Assembly: GCA_900545835.1 (NCBI GenBank)
Contig: URBB01000048.1
Coordinates: forward strand, 1-14,198
Direction: 5' to 3'
Length of the DNA stretch: 14,198 bases
Source: an uncultured Collinsella sp.
GTDB lineage: Bacteria; Actinomycetota; Coriobacteriia; Coriobacteriales; Coriobacteriaceae
Shown here: piece by piece, positions 6,691 through 12,973 of the stretch
Numbering within the stretch: the stretch's first letter is position 1
Layout of the letters: the number at the start of each line of letters is the position of its first letter
Program-made: the position numbers and the translations under genes
The notes under the pieces: model-generated
Database searches by the model: none
Told to the model about the DNA's origin: nothing
What the model saw: only the letters and a program-made list of their open reading frames with translations

Positions 6691-6817
6691 GGGGCCCTAC
6701 AGGGTAAAGCTCTGAAAACTTTCCGCAGGACGCATGAAACCCCCGCCGCACGAAGTGCGCAGCGGGGGTTTCATGCATGTCCGAGGACGTTTTCAGAGCT
6801 TTACCCTGTAGGGTCCC
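6691..6817 (-). repeat. E1: long nested hairpin after pta (3'-UTR element, third family member)
   Basis: Outer arms 6691-6719 and 6789-6817 are 29 bp, complementary except for one G-T pair (6694/6814). Inside, 6732-6746 and 6762-6776 form a perfect 15-bp stem capped by CGCAC-GAA-GTGCG. Read on the minus strand (pta sense), it starts 15 bases after the pta stop. It shows arm, GTCCT (6788-6784), inner hairpin, GCGGAAA (6726-6720), arm. The same order of GTCCT and GCGGAA is found in E2 and E3. The inner stem (AAACCCCCGC...GCGGGGGTTT) itself resembles a bidirectional terminator. Confidence 0.75.
6732..6776. terminator. Bidirectional terminator-like core of E1
   Basis: A 15-bp perfect GC-rich stem with AAA on one side and TTT on the other lies between the convergent ackA copy 2 and pta genes. 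It can act on both strands. It is the likely terminator for pta (minus strand), as no other is seen downstream of that gene. Confidence 0.6.
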
Positions 6818-6832
6818 GAGGGGATATGTCCG

Positions 6833-7813
6833 CTACTCAGCCATCTGAGCCTGGACGGCGGTGATGGCCACGACACCCACGATGTCGTCAGCAGAGCAGC
6901 CGCGCGAAAGGTCGTTGACCGGCTTGGCGATGCCCTGCAGGATGGGGCCGTAGGCGTCGGCGCCGGCGAAGCGCTGGACCAGCTTGTAGCCGATGTTGCC
7001 GGCCTCGAGGTCGGGGAACACGAGCACGTTGGCCTTGCCGGCAACGGAGGAGCCGGGAGCCTTGAGCTGGGCGACGGTGGGGACAATAGCGGCATCGAGC
7101 TGCAGGTCGCCGTCGATGGCGAGCTCGGGAGCCTTCTCCTTGCAGAACTTCACAGCCTCCTGGACCTTCTTGGCGACCTCGCCGCCAGCGGAGCCCATGG
7201 TGGAGTAGGAGAGCATGGCCACGTGCGGCTCAACGTTGCCCATGAAGGTGGACCAGGAGTGAGCGGAGGCGATGGCGATCTCGGAGAGCTCGTCGGAGGA
7301 CGGGTTGATGTTGAGGCCGCAGTCGGCGAAGATCAGCGTGCCGTCAGTGCCGAACTGCGGGGTGTCGGTGCACATCACGAAGAAGGCCGAGACCAGCTTG
7401 GTGCCCGGGGCGGTCTTGAGGATCTGAAGCGCGGGGCGCAGGGTGTCGGCGGTGGAGTGGCAGGCGCCGGAGACCAGGCCGTCGGCATCGCCCATCTTGA
7501 CCATCATGGTGCCAAAGTAGGTGGCGTCCATCACCTGGGCGCGAGCCTGCTCGATGGTAACGCCCTTCTTGGCGCGGAGCTCGGCAAACTTCTGCGCGTA
7601 CTCCTCGTGCTTCTCGGCATTGCGCGGGTCGATGACGGTAGCGCCGGGAACGTTGATCTCGTCGGGGTTGCCCAGGATGACGATCTTTGCCAGGCCCTCC
7701 TCGATGATTTTGGTGGCCGCGACGATAGTGCGCGGATCCTCGCCCTCGGGCAGGACGATCGTCTTAAGGTCGGCCTTGGCGGCAGACTTCATACGGTTTA
7801 GGAAATCGCTCAT
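6833..7813 (-). CDS. pta: Phosphate acetyltransferase (phosphotransacetylase)
   Basis: This cytoplasmic enzyme converts acetyl-CoA + phosphate to acetyl phosphate + CoA. At 326 residues it is the short, stand-alone class, without the extra N-terminal domains of the E. coli type. Visible family blocks are the N-terminal TIVLPEGEDPRTIVAATKI, MVKMGDADGLVSGACHSTADT in the middle, and the C-terminal VFPDLEAGNIGYKLVQRF followed by GADAYGPILQGIAKPVNDLSRG in pieces. The ATG has AAGGAG (minus strand, 7823-7818) at ideal spacing. It faces ackA copy 2 tail to tail rather than forming the common pta-ackA operon, and its leader carries a terminator-like hairpin. Substrate specificity (acetyl versus propionyl) is not decided by sequence alone. 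Confidence 0.95.
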   Translation of the reverse strand: MSDFLNRMKSAAKADLKTIVLPEGEDPRTIVAATKIIEEGLAKIVILGNPDEINVPGATVIDPRNAEKHEEYAQKFAELRAKKGVTIEQARAQVMDATYFGTMMVKMGDADGLVSGACHSTADTLRPALQILKTAPGTKLVSAFFVMCTDTPQFGTDGTLIFADCGLNINPSSDELSEIAIASAHSWSTFMGNVEPHVAMLSYSTMGSAGGEVAKKVQEAVKFCKEKAPELAIDGDLQLDAAIVPTVAQLKAPGSSVAGKANVLVFPDLEAGNIGYKLVQRFAGADAYGPILQGIAKPVNDLSRGCSADDIVGVVAITAVQAQMAE

Positions 7814-7865
7814 GTTACTCCTTACAAGCGTTTCGCTAAGCTCCAGGCCCTCGGCTGTACACGAA

Positions 7866-7888
7866 TAAACCCGCTGCTAGCGGGTTTA
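7866..7888 (-). terminator. Terminator-like hairpin in the pta leader (possible attenuator)
   Basis: TAAACCCGCT (7866-7875) and AGCGGGTTTA (7879-7888) form a perfect 10-bp stem with a 3-base loop. Read on the minus strand the 3' side is U-rich (GGGTTTATT). It lies about 50 bases before the pta start and about 50 bases after the likely transcription start from the TATAAT at 7946-7941. No gene ends upstream of it on this strand, so it would act on the pta leader itself. Confidence 0.55.
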
Positions 7889-7940
7889 CCTTTCAATTAT
7901 GTACGCCGCGGTGCTTGAGCTTTCCTTGTGTGGCAAGCTC

Positions 7941-7946
7941 ATTATA
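7941..7946 (-). promoter_or_regulatory. -10 box of the probable pta promoter
   Basis: A perfect TATAAT on the minus strand, about 130 bases before the pta ATG. The matching -35 is weak. The inverted repeat TGAGCTT (7916-7922) and AAGCTCA (7935-7941) abuts it downstream and could form the first leader stem or an operator. Confidence 0.5.
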
Positions 7947-7960
7947 GGACGCATTAGCGC

Positions 7961-7966
7961 TATAAT
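7961..7966 (+). promoter_or_regulatory. -10 box of the probable glf promoter
   Basis: A perfect TATAAT on the plus strand, 80 bases before the glf ATG and only 14 bases from the opposing pta -10 box. At normal spacing its -35 region would lie on top of the pta -10, so the two promoters are expected to interfere. Confidence 0.5.
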
Positions 7967-7982
7967 CGCTCTGATAAATATG

Positions 7983-8031
7983 TCTCGACGTATGTTCGAG
8001 AAAAAGCCCAGTTAAAAAGCGTGTGGCTTTT
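7983..8031 (+). other. Two hairpins in the glf 5' leader
   Basis: TCTCGA (7983-7988) pairs with TCGAGA (7996-8001). AAAAGCC (8002-8008) pairs with GGCTTTT (8025-8031), whose end is only three bases before the ribosome site AAGGAG (8035-8040). The second looks like a weak terminator or a stem limiting ribosome access. No known riboswitch is recognised. Confidence 0.35.
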
Positions 8032-8045
8032 GATAAGGAGTATCG

Positions 8046-9248
8046 ATGCAGATTACCTCAGGCCTGCCTGAAGGCTTTAACGCCGGCGCGTACGACATGA
8101 TTGTCGTCGGTGCTGGATATGCCGGTGCCGTTTGCGCCCGCCGTCTTGCCGAGACCATCGGCTATCGTGTTGCCGTTTTGGAGCGCCGTAGCCACATTGC
8201 GGGCAATGCCTATGACTGCACTGACGAGGCCGGAATCCTGATCCACGAGTACGGTCCGCATATCTATCACACCTTTAACGAGCGCGTGCACAATTTCCTG
8301 TCGCGCTTTACCAAGTGGACGGATTATCAGCACAAGGTGCTCGCCAACATCAACGGTACCCTTATGCCCGTGCCCTTCAACCATGCGAGTCTCAAGCTCG
8401 CCTTTGGTGACGAGCGCGGCGAGGAGCTGTATCAGAAGCTCGTGGAGACCTTTGGCAAGGATGTCAAGGTGCCCATTATGGAGCTGCGTAAGAAGAACGA
8501 CCCCGACTTGGCCGAGGTCGCCGATTACGTCTACGAGAACGTCTTTTTGCATTACACCATGAAGCAGTGGGGCCAGACGCCCGATCAGATCGATCCCTCG
8601 ATCACCGGCCGCGTTCCCGTCTTTGTGGGCGATGATGACCGCTACTTCCCGCAAGCCCCCTTCCAGGGCATGCCGCAGGAGGGCTACACGGCGCTCTTTG
8701 AGCATATGCTCGACCACGACCTGATCGACGTGTTCTGCGACGTGGACGCCCGCGATCTCTTTGAGATCGACGAGACCACCGTCAAGATCGACGGCAAGGT
8801 CTATGGTGGCGAGATTGTCTATACCGGTCCACTCGACGAGCTGTTCAACCTCGACTTGGGTGCGTTGCCGTACCGCACGCTCGATATGAAGTTCGAGACG
8901 CTCGATACGGACCAGTTCCAGCCCGTGGGCACCGTCAACTACACCACGAGCGAGGACTACACGCGTATCACCGAGTTCAAGAACATGACCGGTCAGGTCC
9001 TGCCCGGCAAGACCACCATCATGAAGGAGTACTCCAAGGCCTATACGCCCGGCTCGGGCGAGACGCCGTACTACGCCATTCTTGAGCCCGAGAACCGTGA
9101 GCTCTATGAGCGCTATCTTGAACGCGTCCAGAACCTGACAAACTTCCACCCGGTGGGTCGTCTGGCCGAGTATCGTTACTACGATATGGACGCCGTGACC
9201 AATTCTGCCCTCGATCTTTCGGATGAGATTATCGCCTGCCATGCATAA
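8046..9248 (+). CDS. glf: UDP-galactopyranose mutase
   Basis: This flavoenzyme converts UDP-galactopyranose to UDP-galactofuranose, the donor of Galf for cell-surface glycans. The protein is 400 residues, the usual ~370-400 plus a short N-terminal extension (MQITSGLPEGFNAGAYD). The FAD-binding Rossmann motif is VVGAGYAGAVCARRLAE (about residues 20-36). HIAGNAYD and YGPHIYHTF follow, as in bacterial Glf. Further family blocks are FLHYTMKQWGQTPDQID, DDRYFPQAPFQGMPQEGY, and the C-terminal region with the YRYYDMD active-site segment. AAGGAG (8035-8040) is well placed for the ATG. The gene overlaps the downstream glycosyltransferase, so the two are translationally coupled. Confidence 0.95.
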   Translation: MQITSGLPEGFNAGAYDMIVVGAGYAGAVCARRLAETIGYRVAVLERRSHIAGNAYDCTDEAGILIHEYGPHIYHTFNERVHNFLSRFTKWTDYQHKVLANINGTLMPVPFNHASLKLAFGDERGEELYQKLVETFGKDVKVPIMELRKKNDPDLAEVADYVYENVFLHYTMKQWGQTPDQIDPSITGRVPVFVGDDDRYFPQAPFQGMPQEGYTALFEHMLDHDLIDVFCDVDARDLFEIDETTVKIDGKVYGGEIVYTGPLDELFNLDLGALPYRTLDMKFETLDTDQFQPVGTVNYTTSEDYTRITEFKNMTGQVLPGKTTIMKEYSKAYTPGSGETPYYAILEPENRELYERYLERVQNLTNFHPVGRLAEYRYYDMDAVTNSALDLSDEIIACHA

Positions 9249-10272
9249 AGTCATAACATTCGGTATTCCCTCGTATAACGCCGCCAAGGACATGGACCAT
9301 TGCATCACCTCCATCTTGGAGGGGAGCAATTACGCCACCGATATCGAGATTATCGTGGTGGACGACGGCTCCAAGGACGAGACGGCCGATAAGGCCGATG
9401 AGTGGGAGGCGCGTTATCCCGGTATCATTCGCGCGGTACACCAGGAGAACGGCGGCCACGGTATTGCCGTCCTTTCGGGTCTGCGCGAGGCGCAGGGCAC
9501 CTACTACAAGGTTGTCGACTCGGACGACTGGCTTGACGGCGCTGCCCTTTCGACCATGCTGTCGATTCTGCGCGGCTTTGAAGAGCGCGACCAGCGCGTT
9601 GACCTGTTTATCTCGAACTACGTGTACGAGAAGGTTTACGAGGGCACGCATACCGCTATTGGCTACAAATTTGCCCTGCCGCGCAAGAAGATCTTTTCCT
9701 GGGATCAGATCGGTCATTTCCGCCTGGACCAGAACCTACTCATGCACAGCCTGTGCTATCGCACGGATGTGCTGCGCGAGTCCAATCTTCCCATGCCGCC
9801 GCACACGTTCTATGTGGACAACATCTACGCCTACGTGCCGCTGCCGCGTTGCAAGACCATGTACTACGCCGACATCGACCTCTATCGCTACTTTATCGGT
9901 CGCGAGGGCCAGAGTGTCAACGAGGCCACGATGGTCAAGCGTCTGGACCAGCAGTTCCGTGTGACGCGCATCATGATGGAGTCGTACCACCTGTACAGCG
10001 ATGTTGAGTCGTCGCGTCTGCGCTCGTACATGATGGGCTATTTCACCATGATGATGGCGATCTGCTCGGTGCTCACCAAGCTTTCCGAGGAAGATTGCGC
10101 CGACGAGCGCCTAAAGACGCTGTGGAATGATTTGAAGGCCTACGACGAGCGCATGTATCGTCGTGCCCGCTACGGCGTGGTCGGGTTCTTCACCAATCTG
10201 CGCGGTCGTGCCGGTGACAAAACCACACTCGGCCTATACCGTCTTGCCTCAAAGATCTTCAAATTCAACTAA
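9241..10272 (+). CDS. Family 2 glycosyltransferase
   Basis: This GT-A fold glycosyltransferase of 343 residues transfers a sugar from a nucleotide donor, probably at the inner face of the membrane. The N-terminus VITFGIPSYNAAKDMDHCI is the GT2 start, followed by IEIIVVDDGSKDET, GGHGIAVLSGLREAQG and the metal-binding VDSDDWLD. The C-terminal half has no further named motif, and no membrane helix is obvious. Two ATGs are possible: 9223 (26-base overlap with glf) and 9241 (8-base overlap). I prefer 9241 because the family begins just before the TFGIPSYN strand; neither has a strong ribosome site, consistent with coupling to glf. Position after glf suggests a galactofuranose-containing polymer, but the donor and acceptor are not shown by sequence. 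Confidence 0.9.
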   Translation: MHKVITFGIPSYNAAKDMDHCITSILEGSNYATDIEIIVVDDGSKDETADKADEWEARYPGIIRAVHQENGGHGIAVLSGLREAQGTYYKVVDSDDWLDGAALSTMLSILRGFEERDQRVDLFISNYVYEKVYEGTHTAIGYKFALPRKKIFSWDQIGHFRLDQNLLMHSLCYRTDVLRESNLPMPPHTFYVDNIYAYVPLPRCKTMYYADIDLYRYFIGREGQSVNEATMVKRLDQQFRVTRIMMESYHLYSDVESSRLRSYMMGYFTMMMAICSVLTKLSEEDCADERLKTLWNDLKAYDERMYRRARYGVVGFFTNLRGRAGDKTTLGLYRLASKIFKFN

Positions 10273-10303
10273 CTGTTGAGTAATCGCTGCTGATAGGTTG
10301 ACT

Positions 10304-10415
10304 GGGCCCCTTGGCCTTTAGTTTGCTACTGCGAACAGTCCTGCTCGCACGGAAAGCACATTAAGTGCTTTCCGGCTCGTGCGGAACTTGTATCAAACTA
10401 AAGGCCAAGGGGCCT
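10304..10415 (+). repeat. E2: long nested hairpin after the glycosyltransferase (3'-UTR element)
   Basis: Arms 10305-10325 and 10394-10414 are a perfect 21-bp inverted repeat, plus one G-T pair outside. Inside, GGAAAGCAC (10351-10359) and GTGCTTTCC (10365-10373) pair around the loop ATTAA. CGCAC (10346-10350) pairs with GTGCG (10379-10383), leaving GGCTC as a bulge. GTCCT (10338-10342) and GCGGAAC (10381-10387) flank it. It starts 31 bases after the glycosyltransferase stop. Read on the plus strand it matches E3 read on the minus strand across the core, not across the arms. Confidence 0.85.
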
Positions 10416-10507
10416 CTGCTATAAGAATCGATTGTCAGGCTGCCTGAATTTGAAGATCTTCGACGTGCGGTACACAGGGGCCTGGGCTGAAAAGAATCTG
10501 GTTGGTA
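10416..10507 (-). pseudogene. Remnant of a second glycosyltransferase 3' end (minus strand), between E2 and E3
   Basis: On the minus strand 10460-10445 repeats, without mismatch, 16 bases of the glycosyltransferase 3' end (10252-10267). In the same frame it reads VYRTSKIFKFRQPDNRFL and stops (TAG at 10421-10419), against LYRLASKIFKFN-stop in the intact gene. No upstream coding match remains because E3 lies there. I read this as the tail of a lost paralogue, but only about a dozen residues support it; the repeat contains the palindrome AAGATCTT, which weakens the case. Confidence 0.35.
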
Positions 10508-10632
10508 GGTTGCCCGGTGGGGCTTGGTTATGTTTGTCGCGAGTTCCGCACGAGCCGAAGAACACTTAATGTGTTCTTCGTGCGAGCCAGGACTGTAGAG
10601 CAGCAAACATAACCAAGCCCCACCGGGTAACC
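10508..10632 (-). repeat. E3: long nested hairpin after the P1 peptidase gene (3'-UTR element)
   Basis: Arms 10508-10536 and 10604-10632 are 29 bp with one G-T pair (10512/10628). Inside, GAAGAACAC (10557-10565) and GTGTTCTTC (10571-10579) pair around TTAAT. CGCAC (10547-10551) pairs with GTGCG (10580-10584), leaving GAGCC as a bulge. Minus-strand GTCCT (10593-10589) and GCGGAAC (10549-10543) occupy the same places as in E2. Read in the sense of the peptidase gene it starts 12 bases after that stop codon. Inner stem sequence differs from E2 on both sides while staying perfectly paired. Confidence 0.85.
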
Positions 10633-10644
10633 GGTCAGGTTAGG

Positions 10645-11646
10645 CTACTTCGCGGCTCCGGGGACGCCGTGGGAGGTTTTGGCGGTTTTGGCTCCGTTTA
10701 CGATGGCGGTCTGTAGGGCCCTTACGGCGAGCATACCCAGTAAGTCTAGGGGAACGGCGGCGCTTGCCTGGGCGCCCAGTTTGCCGCTGGCGAGGGTGTA
10801 GATGGTGTCGCCGTCGTTGGTGGTGTGTGTGGGGCGGATGGCGTGTGCGTAGGCGTCTGCGGCCATCTGGGAGACCTTGGTGGCTTGTGCCTTAGTGAGT
10901 TCCACGTTGGTGACGATGCAGCTGATGGTGGTGTTGGTGCGGTCGAGCGGCATCTGCATGGATCCGGCGGCGGCAAAGGCTGCGAGTTCCATGTCGACGA
11001 TCTGGTCGCTATCGGCTGCGGCGCGCATGCCGGCGACCCACTCGCCGGTGAGGGGGTCGACGACGTTGCCGCATGCGTTGACCGAGACCACGGCGCCCAC
11101 CTTGATGGGGCCGAGTGCCACGGCGGCAGCTCCAAGGCCGGCCTTCATGCAGGTGGCAGGCCCCATGAGCTTACCCACGGTAGCGCCCGTGCCGGCGCCT
11201 ACGTTGCCCTGTTCGAGCTTGGTGGGGGTGTGGTCGAGTGCTTCGCGCACGGCGGCGATGCCGGCCTCAATGTCGGGGCGCACGGTGGGGTTACCAAAGG
11301 CGAGGTCGAAGATACAGCTGGAGCACACGATAGGCACCTGCGTGGGGCCGACGGGAAGGCCGATGCCGCGGCTCTCAAGCTCGCGAGCGACGCCGCTTGC
11401 AGCCTCGAGGCCAAAGGCCGATCCACCCGAAAGGCAGACGGCGTGGACCTTGTCGACGGTGTTCTCGGGTCGCAGCAGGTCGGTTTCGCGCGATGCTGGA
11501 GCACCGCCGCGAACGTCAACGCCGCCGGTGGCGCCCTCGGGTGCCACGATTACGGTGCAACCGGTGCCGGCCTCCTCGTCCGTATAGTTGCCATAGCAAA
11601 AGCCATCGACATCGCAGACGTCAATGGCCTCGAGCAGTGTATCCAT
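10645..11646 (-). CDS. P1-family peptidase (DmpA / L-aminopeptidase-D-esterase type)
   Basis: This 333-residue member of the DmpA/OAT-fold peptidases matures by self-cleavage into two chains and releases N-terminal residues from peptides, amides or esters. Family blocks in order are GNYTDEEAGTGCTVIVAPEG, CLSGGSAFGLEAASGVARE, GNVGAGTGATVGK, and the NTTISCIVTNVELTKAQ segment where the N-terminal nucleophile is generated in relatives. IRPTHTTNDGDTIYTLASG follows. No signal peptide is seen, so it is probably cytoplasmic. AGGAG (minus strand, 11657-11653) fixes the ATG at 11646. It is the last gene of the minus-strand cluster; a hairpin after maf suggests its own transcription. The exact cleavage site and substrate are not shown by sequence. 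Confidence 0.9.
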   Translation of the reverse strand: MDTLLEAIDVCDVDGFCYGNYTDEEAGTGCTVIVAPEGATGGVDVRGGAPASRETDLLRPENTVDKVHAVCLSGGSAFGLEAASGVARELESRGIGLPVGPTQVPIVCSSCIFDLAFGNPTVRPDIEAGIAAVREALDHTPTKLEQGNVGAGTGATVGKLMGPATCMKAGLGAAAVALGPIKVGAVVSVNACGNVVDPLTGEWVAGMRAAADSDQIVDMELAAFAAAGSMQMPLDRTNTTISCIVTNVELTKAQATKVSQMAADAYAHAIRPTHTTNDGDTIYTLASGKLGAQASAAVPLDLLGMLAVRALQTAIVNGAKTAKTSHGVPGAAK

Positions 11647-11707
11647 GTTTAACTCCTATCGGTTTTCCGCCGCGCCTTGTGCCCGGTCGGGATCCGTACG
11701 GTACGCC

Positions 11708-11739
11708 AAAATTGTAGGCGCCGGGGGATACCCAGCGCC
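11708..11739 (-). terminator. Weak terminator candidate between maf and the P1 peptidase
   Basis: On the minus strand GGCGC (11739-11735) pairs with GCGCC (11721-11717), with a partial G/C inner stem, followed shortly by AATTTT. TACAAT in the same place (11716-11711) could instead be a -10 for the peptidase gene. Confidence 0.35.
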
Positions 11740-11747
11740 AGATGCAA

Positions 11748-12329
11748 TTACGAGAGTTTTTGAATCGCGCGCGCGACGCGGGCGATGGGTAGGCCCACCA
11801 CGTTATAGAAGTCGCCCGAAATATCGTGCACGAGCATGCGTCCTCCTGTGCCCTGAATGCCGTAGGCGCCGGCCTTGTCCATGGGCTCACCCGAGGCGAC
11901 GTAGTGCTCGATCTGCTCGTCGGTGAGCTCGTAGAACGTCACGTCGGTCACATCGACAAAGGACAGGCTTTCGGCGGCATGCGGGGCGGCCGTATCGCCT
12001 GCCTTAACGATGCAGACGCCGGTTGCGACCTGGTGCGTGCGGCCCGAAAGCTCACGGAGCATAGTGCGCGCCTCGTCCTCGGTTGCCGGCTTGCCCAGAA
12101 TCTTGCCGTCAAAGGTGACGATGGTGTCGGCCGCGACCGTTAGCTCATTGGGCTCGGCATGCTCGGCAGCAACGGCAGCCGCCTTGGCGCGTGCCAAGCG
12201 CTCGACAAGCGTGAGCGGGGCCTCGCCATCAAAGGGCGTTTCGTCGATATCCGCGGGAATCACGCGAATGTTGTAGCCTGCCTCGCGCATCAGCTCTATG
12301 CGGCGCGGCGATTGCGAAGCCAAAATCAT
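11748..12329 (-). CDS. maf: Maf-family nucleoside triphosphate pyrophosphatase
   Basis: Maf proteins hydrolyse dTTP/UTP or modified nucleotides to monophosphates and are linked to septum inhibition. The 193-residue protein has the N-terminal ILASQSPRR motif (residues 2-10), DIDETPF, the AADTIV motif and the C-terminal block DKAGAYGIQGTGGRMLVHDI followed by GDFYNVVGLP. These are the standard Maf signatures in order. The ATG at 12329 overlaps the stop of the upstream DJ-1 gene as ATGA, so the two are translationally coupled. Which nucleotide it prefers is not clear from what I can read. Confidence 0.94.
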   Translation of the reverse strand: MILASQSPRRIELMREAGYNIRVIPADIDETPFDGEAPLTLVERLARAKAAAVAAEHAEPNELTVAADTIVTFDGKILGKPATEDEARTMLRELSGRTHQVATGVCIVKAGDTAAPHAAESLSFVDVTDVTFYELTDEQIEHYVASGEPMDKAGAYGIQGTGGRMLVHDISGDFYNVVGLPIARVARAIQKLS

Positions 12330-12868
12330 AGTTGGATGCCCTCGGCGACCTTCTCGACGGCCTTGTCGCCGGCGAGCGTGCGCAGCAGCTCCAATGCAAA
12401 GGGGAGGGACTGTGCCATGCCGCTGGCAGTGATGATGTTGCCGTCTTGCGTGACCTTCTCGCCGGTATAGGCGCCTTCGGGGAAGCTTTTCTCAAAGCCA
12501 GGGAAGCACGTGGCATGGCGCCCCTCGAGCAGGTCGAGCTCGCCCAGGATAAACGGGGCGGCGCAGATGGCGGCGACGTGCTTGGTTGCGGCGAACTCGC
12601 AGACCACGTCGCAGACGCGCTGATCTGCGCGCAGGTTGGTGGCACCGGGCAGGCCGCCGGGCAGCACGACGCAGTCGTACTCGTCAAAGTTGATCTCATC
12701 AAAGAGCGCATCGCAGGTCACGGGGATCTGCAGCGAGCTTACGACCTCGCGCGTGGGCATGATCGAGACGAGCGTGGCACGCACGCCGCCGCGACGCATG
12801 ACATCGACCATGGTCAAGCATTCAATAGTTTCAAAGCCATCGGCGGCGAGAACGGCAACGCTGGGCAT
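12326..12868 (-). CDS. DJ-1/PfpI-family protein
   Basis: This 180-residue protein has the flavodoxin-like DJ-1/ThiJ/PfpI fold, a family that includes stress-response proteins proposed to act on glyoxals or as glutamine-amidotransferase-like hydrolases. Visible are VAVLAADGFETIECLTMVDV with the conserved Glu at the start, VVLPGGLPGATNL, and the nucleophile elbow AAICAAPFILGE with its reactive Cys. The C-terminus has DGNIITASGMAQSLPFALEL, typical of the family. An in-frame ATG at 12892 exists, but the ATG at 12868 is preferred because AAAGGAA lies just before it and the first beta strand starts directly after. Coupled to maf by ATGA. A weak TGGCAA-16-TATAAG promoter may lie in the 105-base gap after the methyltransferase gene. 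Confidence 0.9.
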   Translation of the reverse strand: MPSVAVLAADGFETIECLTMVDVMRRGGVRATLVSIMPTREVVSSLQIPVTCDALFDEINFDEYDCVVLPGGLPGATNLRADQRVCDVVCEFAATKHVAAICAAPFILGELDLLEGRHATCFPGFEKSFPEGAYTGEKVTQDGNIITASGMAQSLPFALELLRTLAGDKAVEKVAEGIQL

Positions 12869-12973
12869 GAGGGTTCCTTTCATAGGCGGCATACAATTAG
12901 CCGTCTTATACCCCGAAGACCTCCGCTTGCCACGCTCGATTTCCCAATGATTTTCTGAGCAATGATTAAGCGG

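Noticed and set aside
10304..10632. E2/E3 as integron attC sites or insertion-sequence ends
   Set aside because: No integrase or transposase is nearby, the GTTRRRY/RYYYAAC core is not matched, arms differ between copies, and no target duplications are seen.
10304..10632. E2/E3 as a CRISPR array or retron RNA
   Set aside because: No regular direct repeats and spacers, and no Cas or reverse transcriptase gene in the window.
12869..12892. Upstream ATG for the DJ-1 protein at 12892
   Set aside because: The extra eight residues precede the first beta strand and cover the AAAGGAA ribosome site used by the ATG at 12868.
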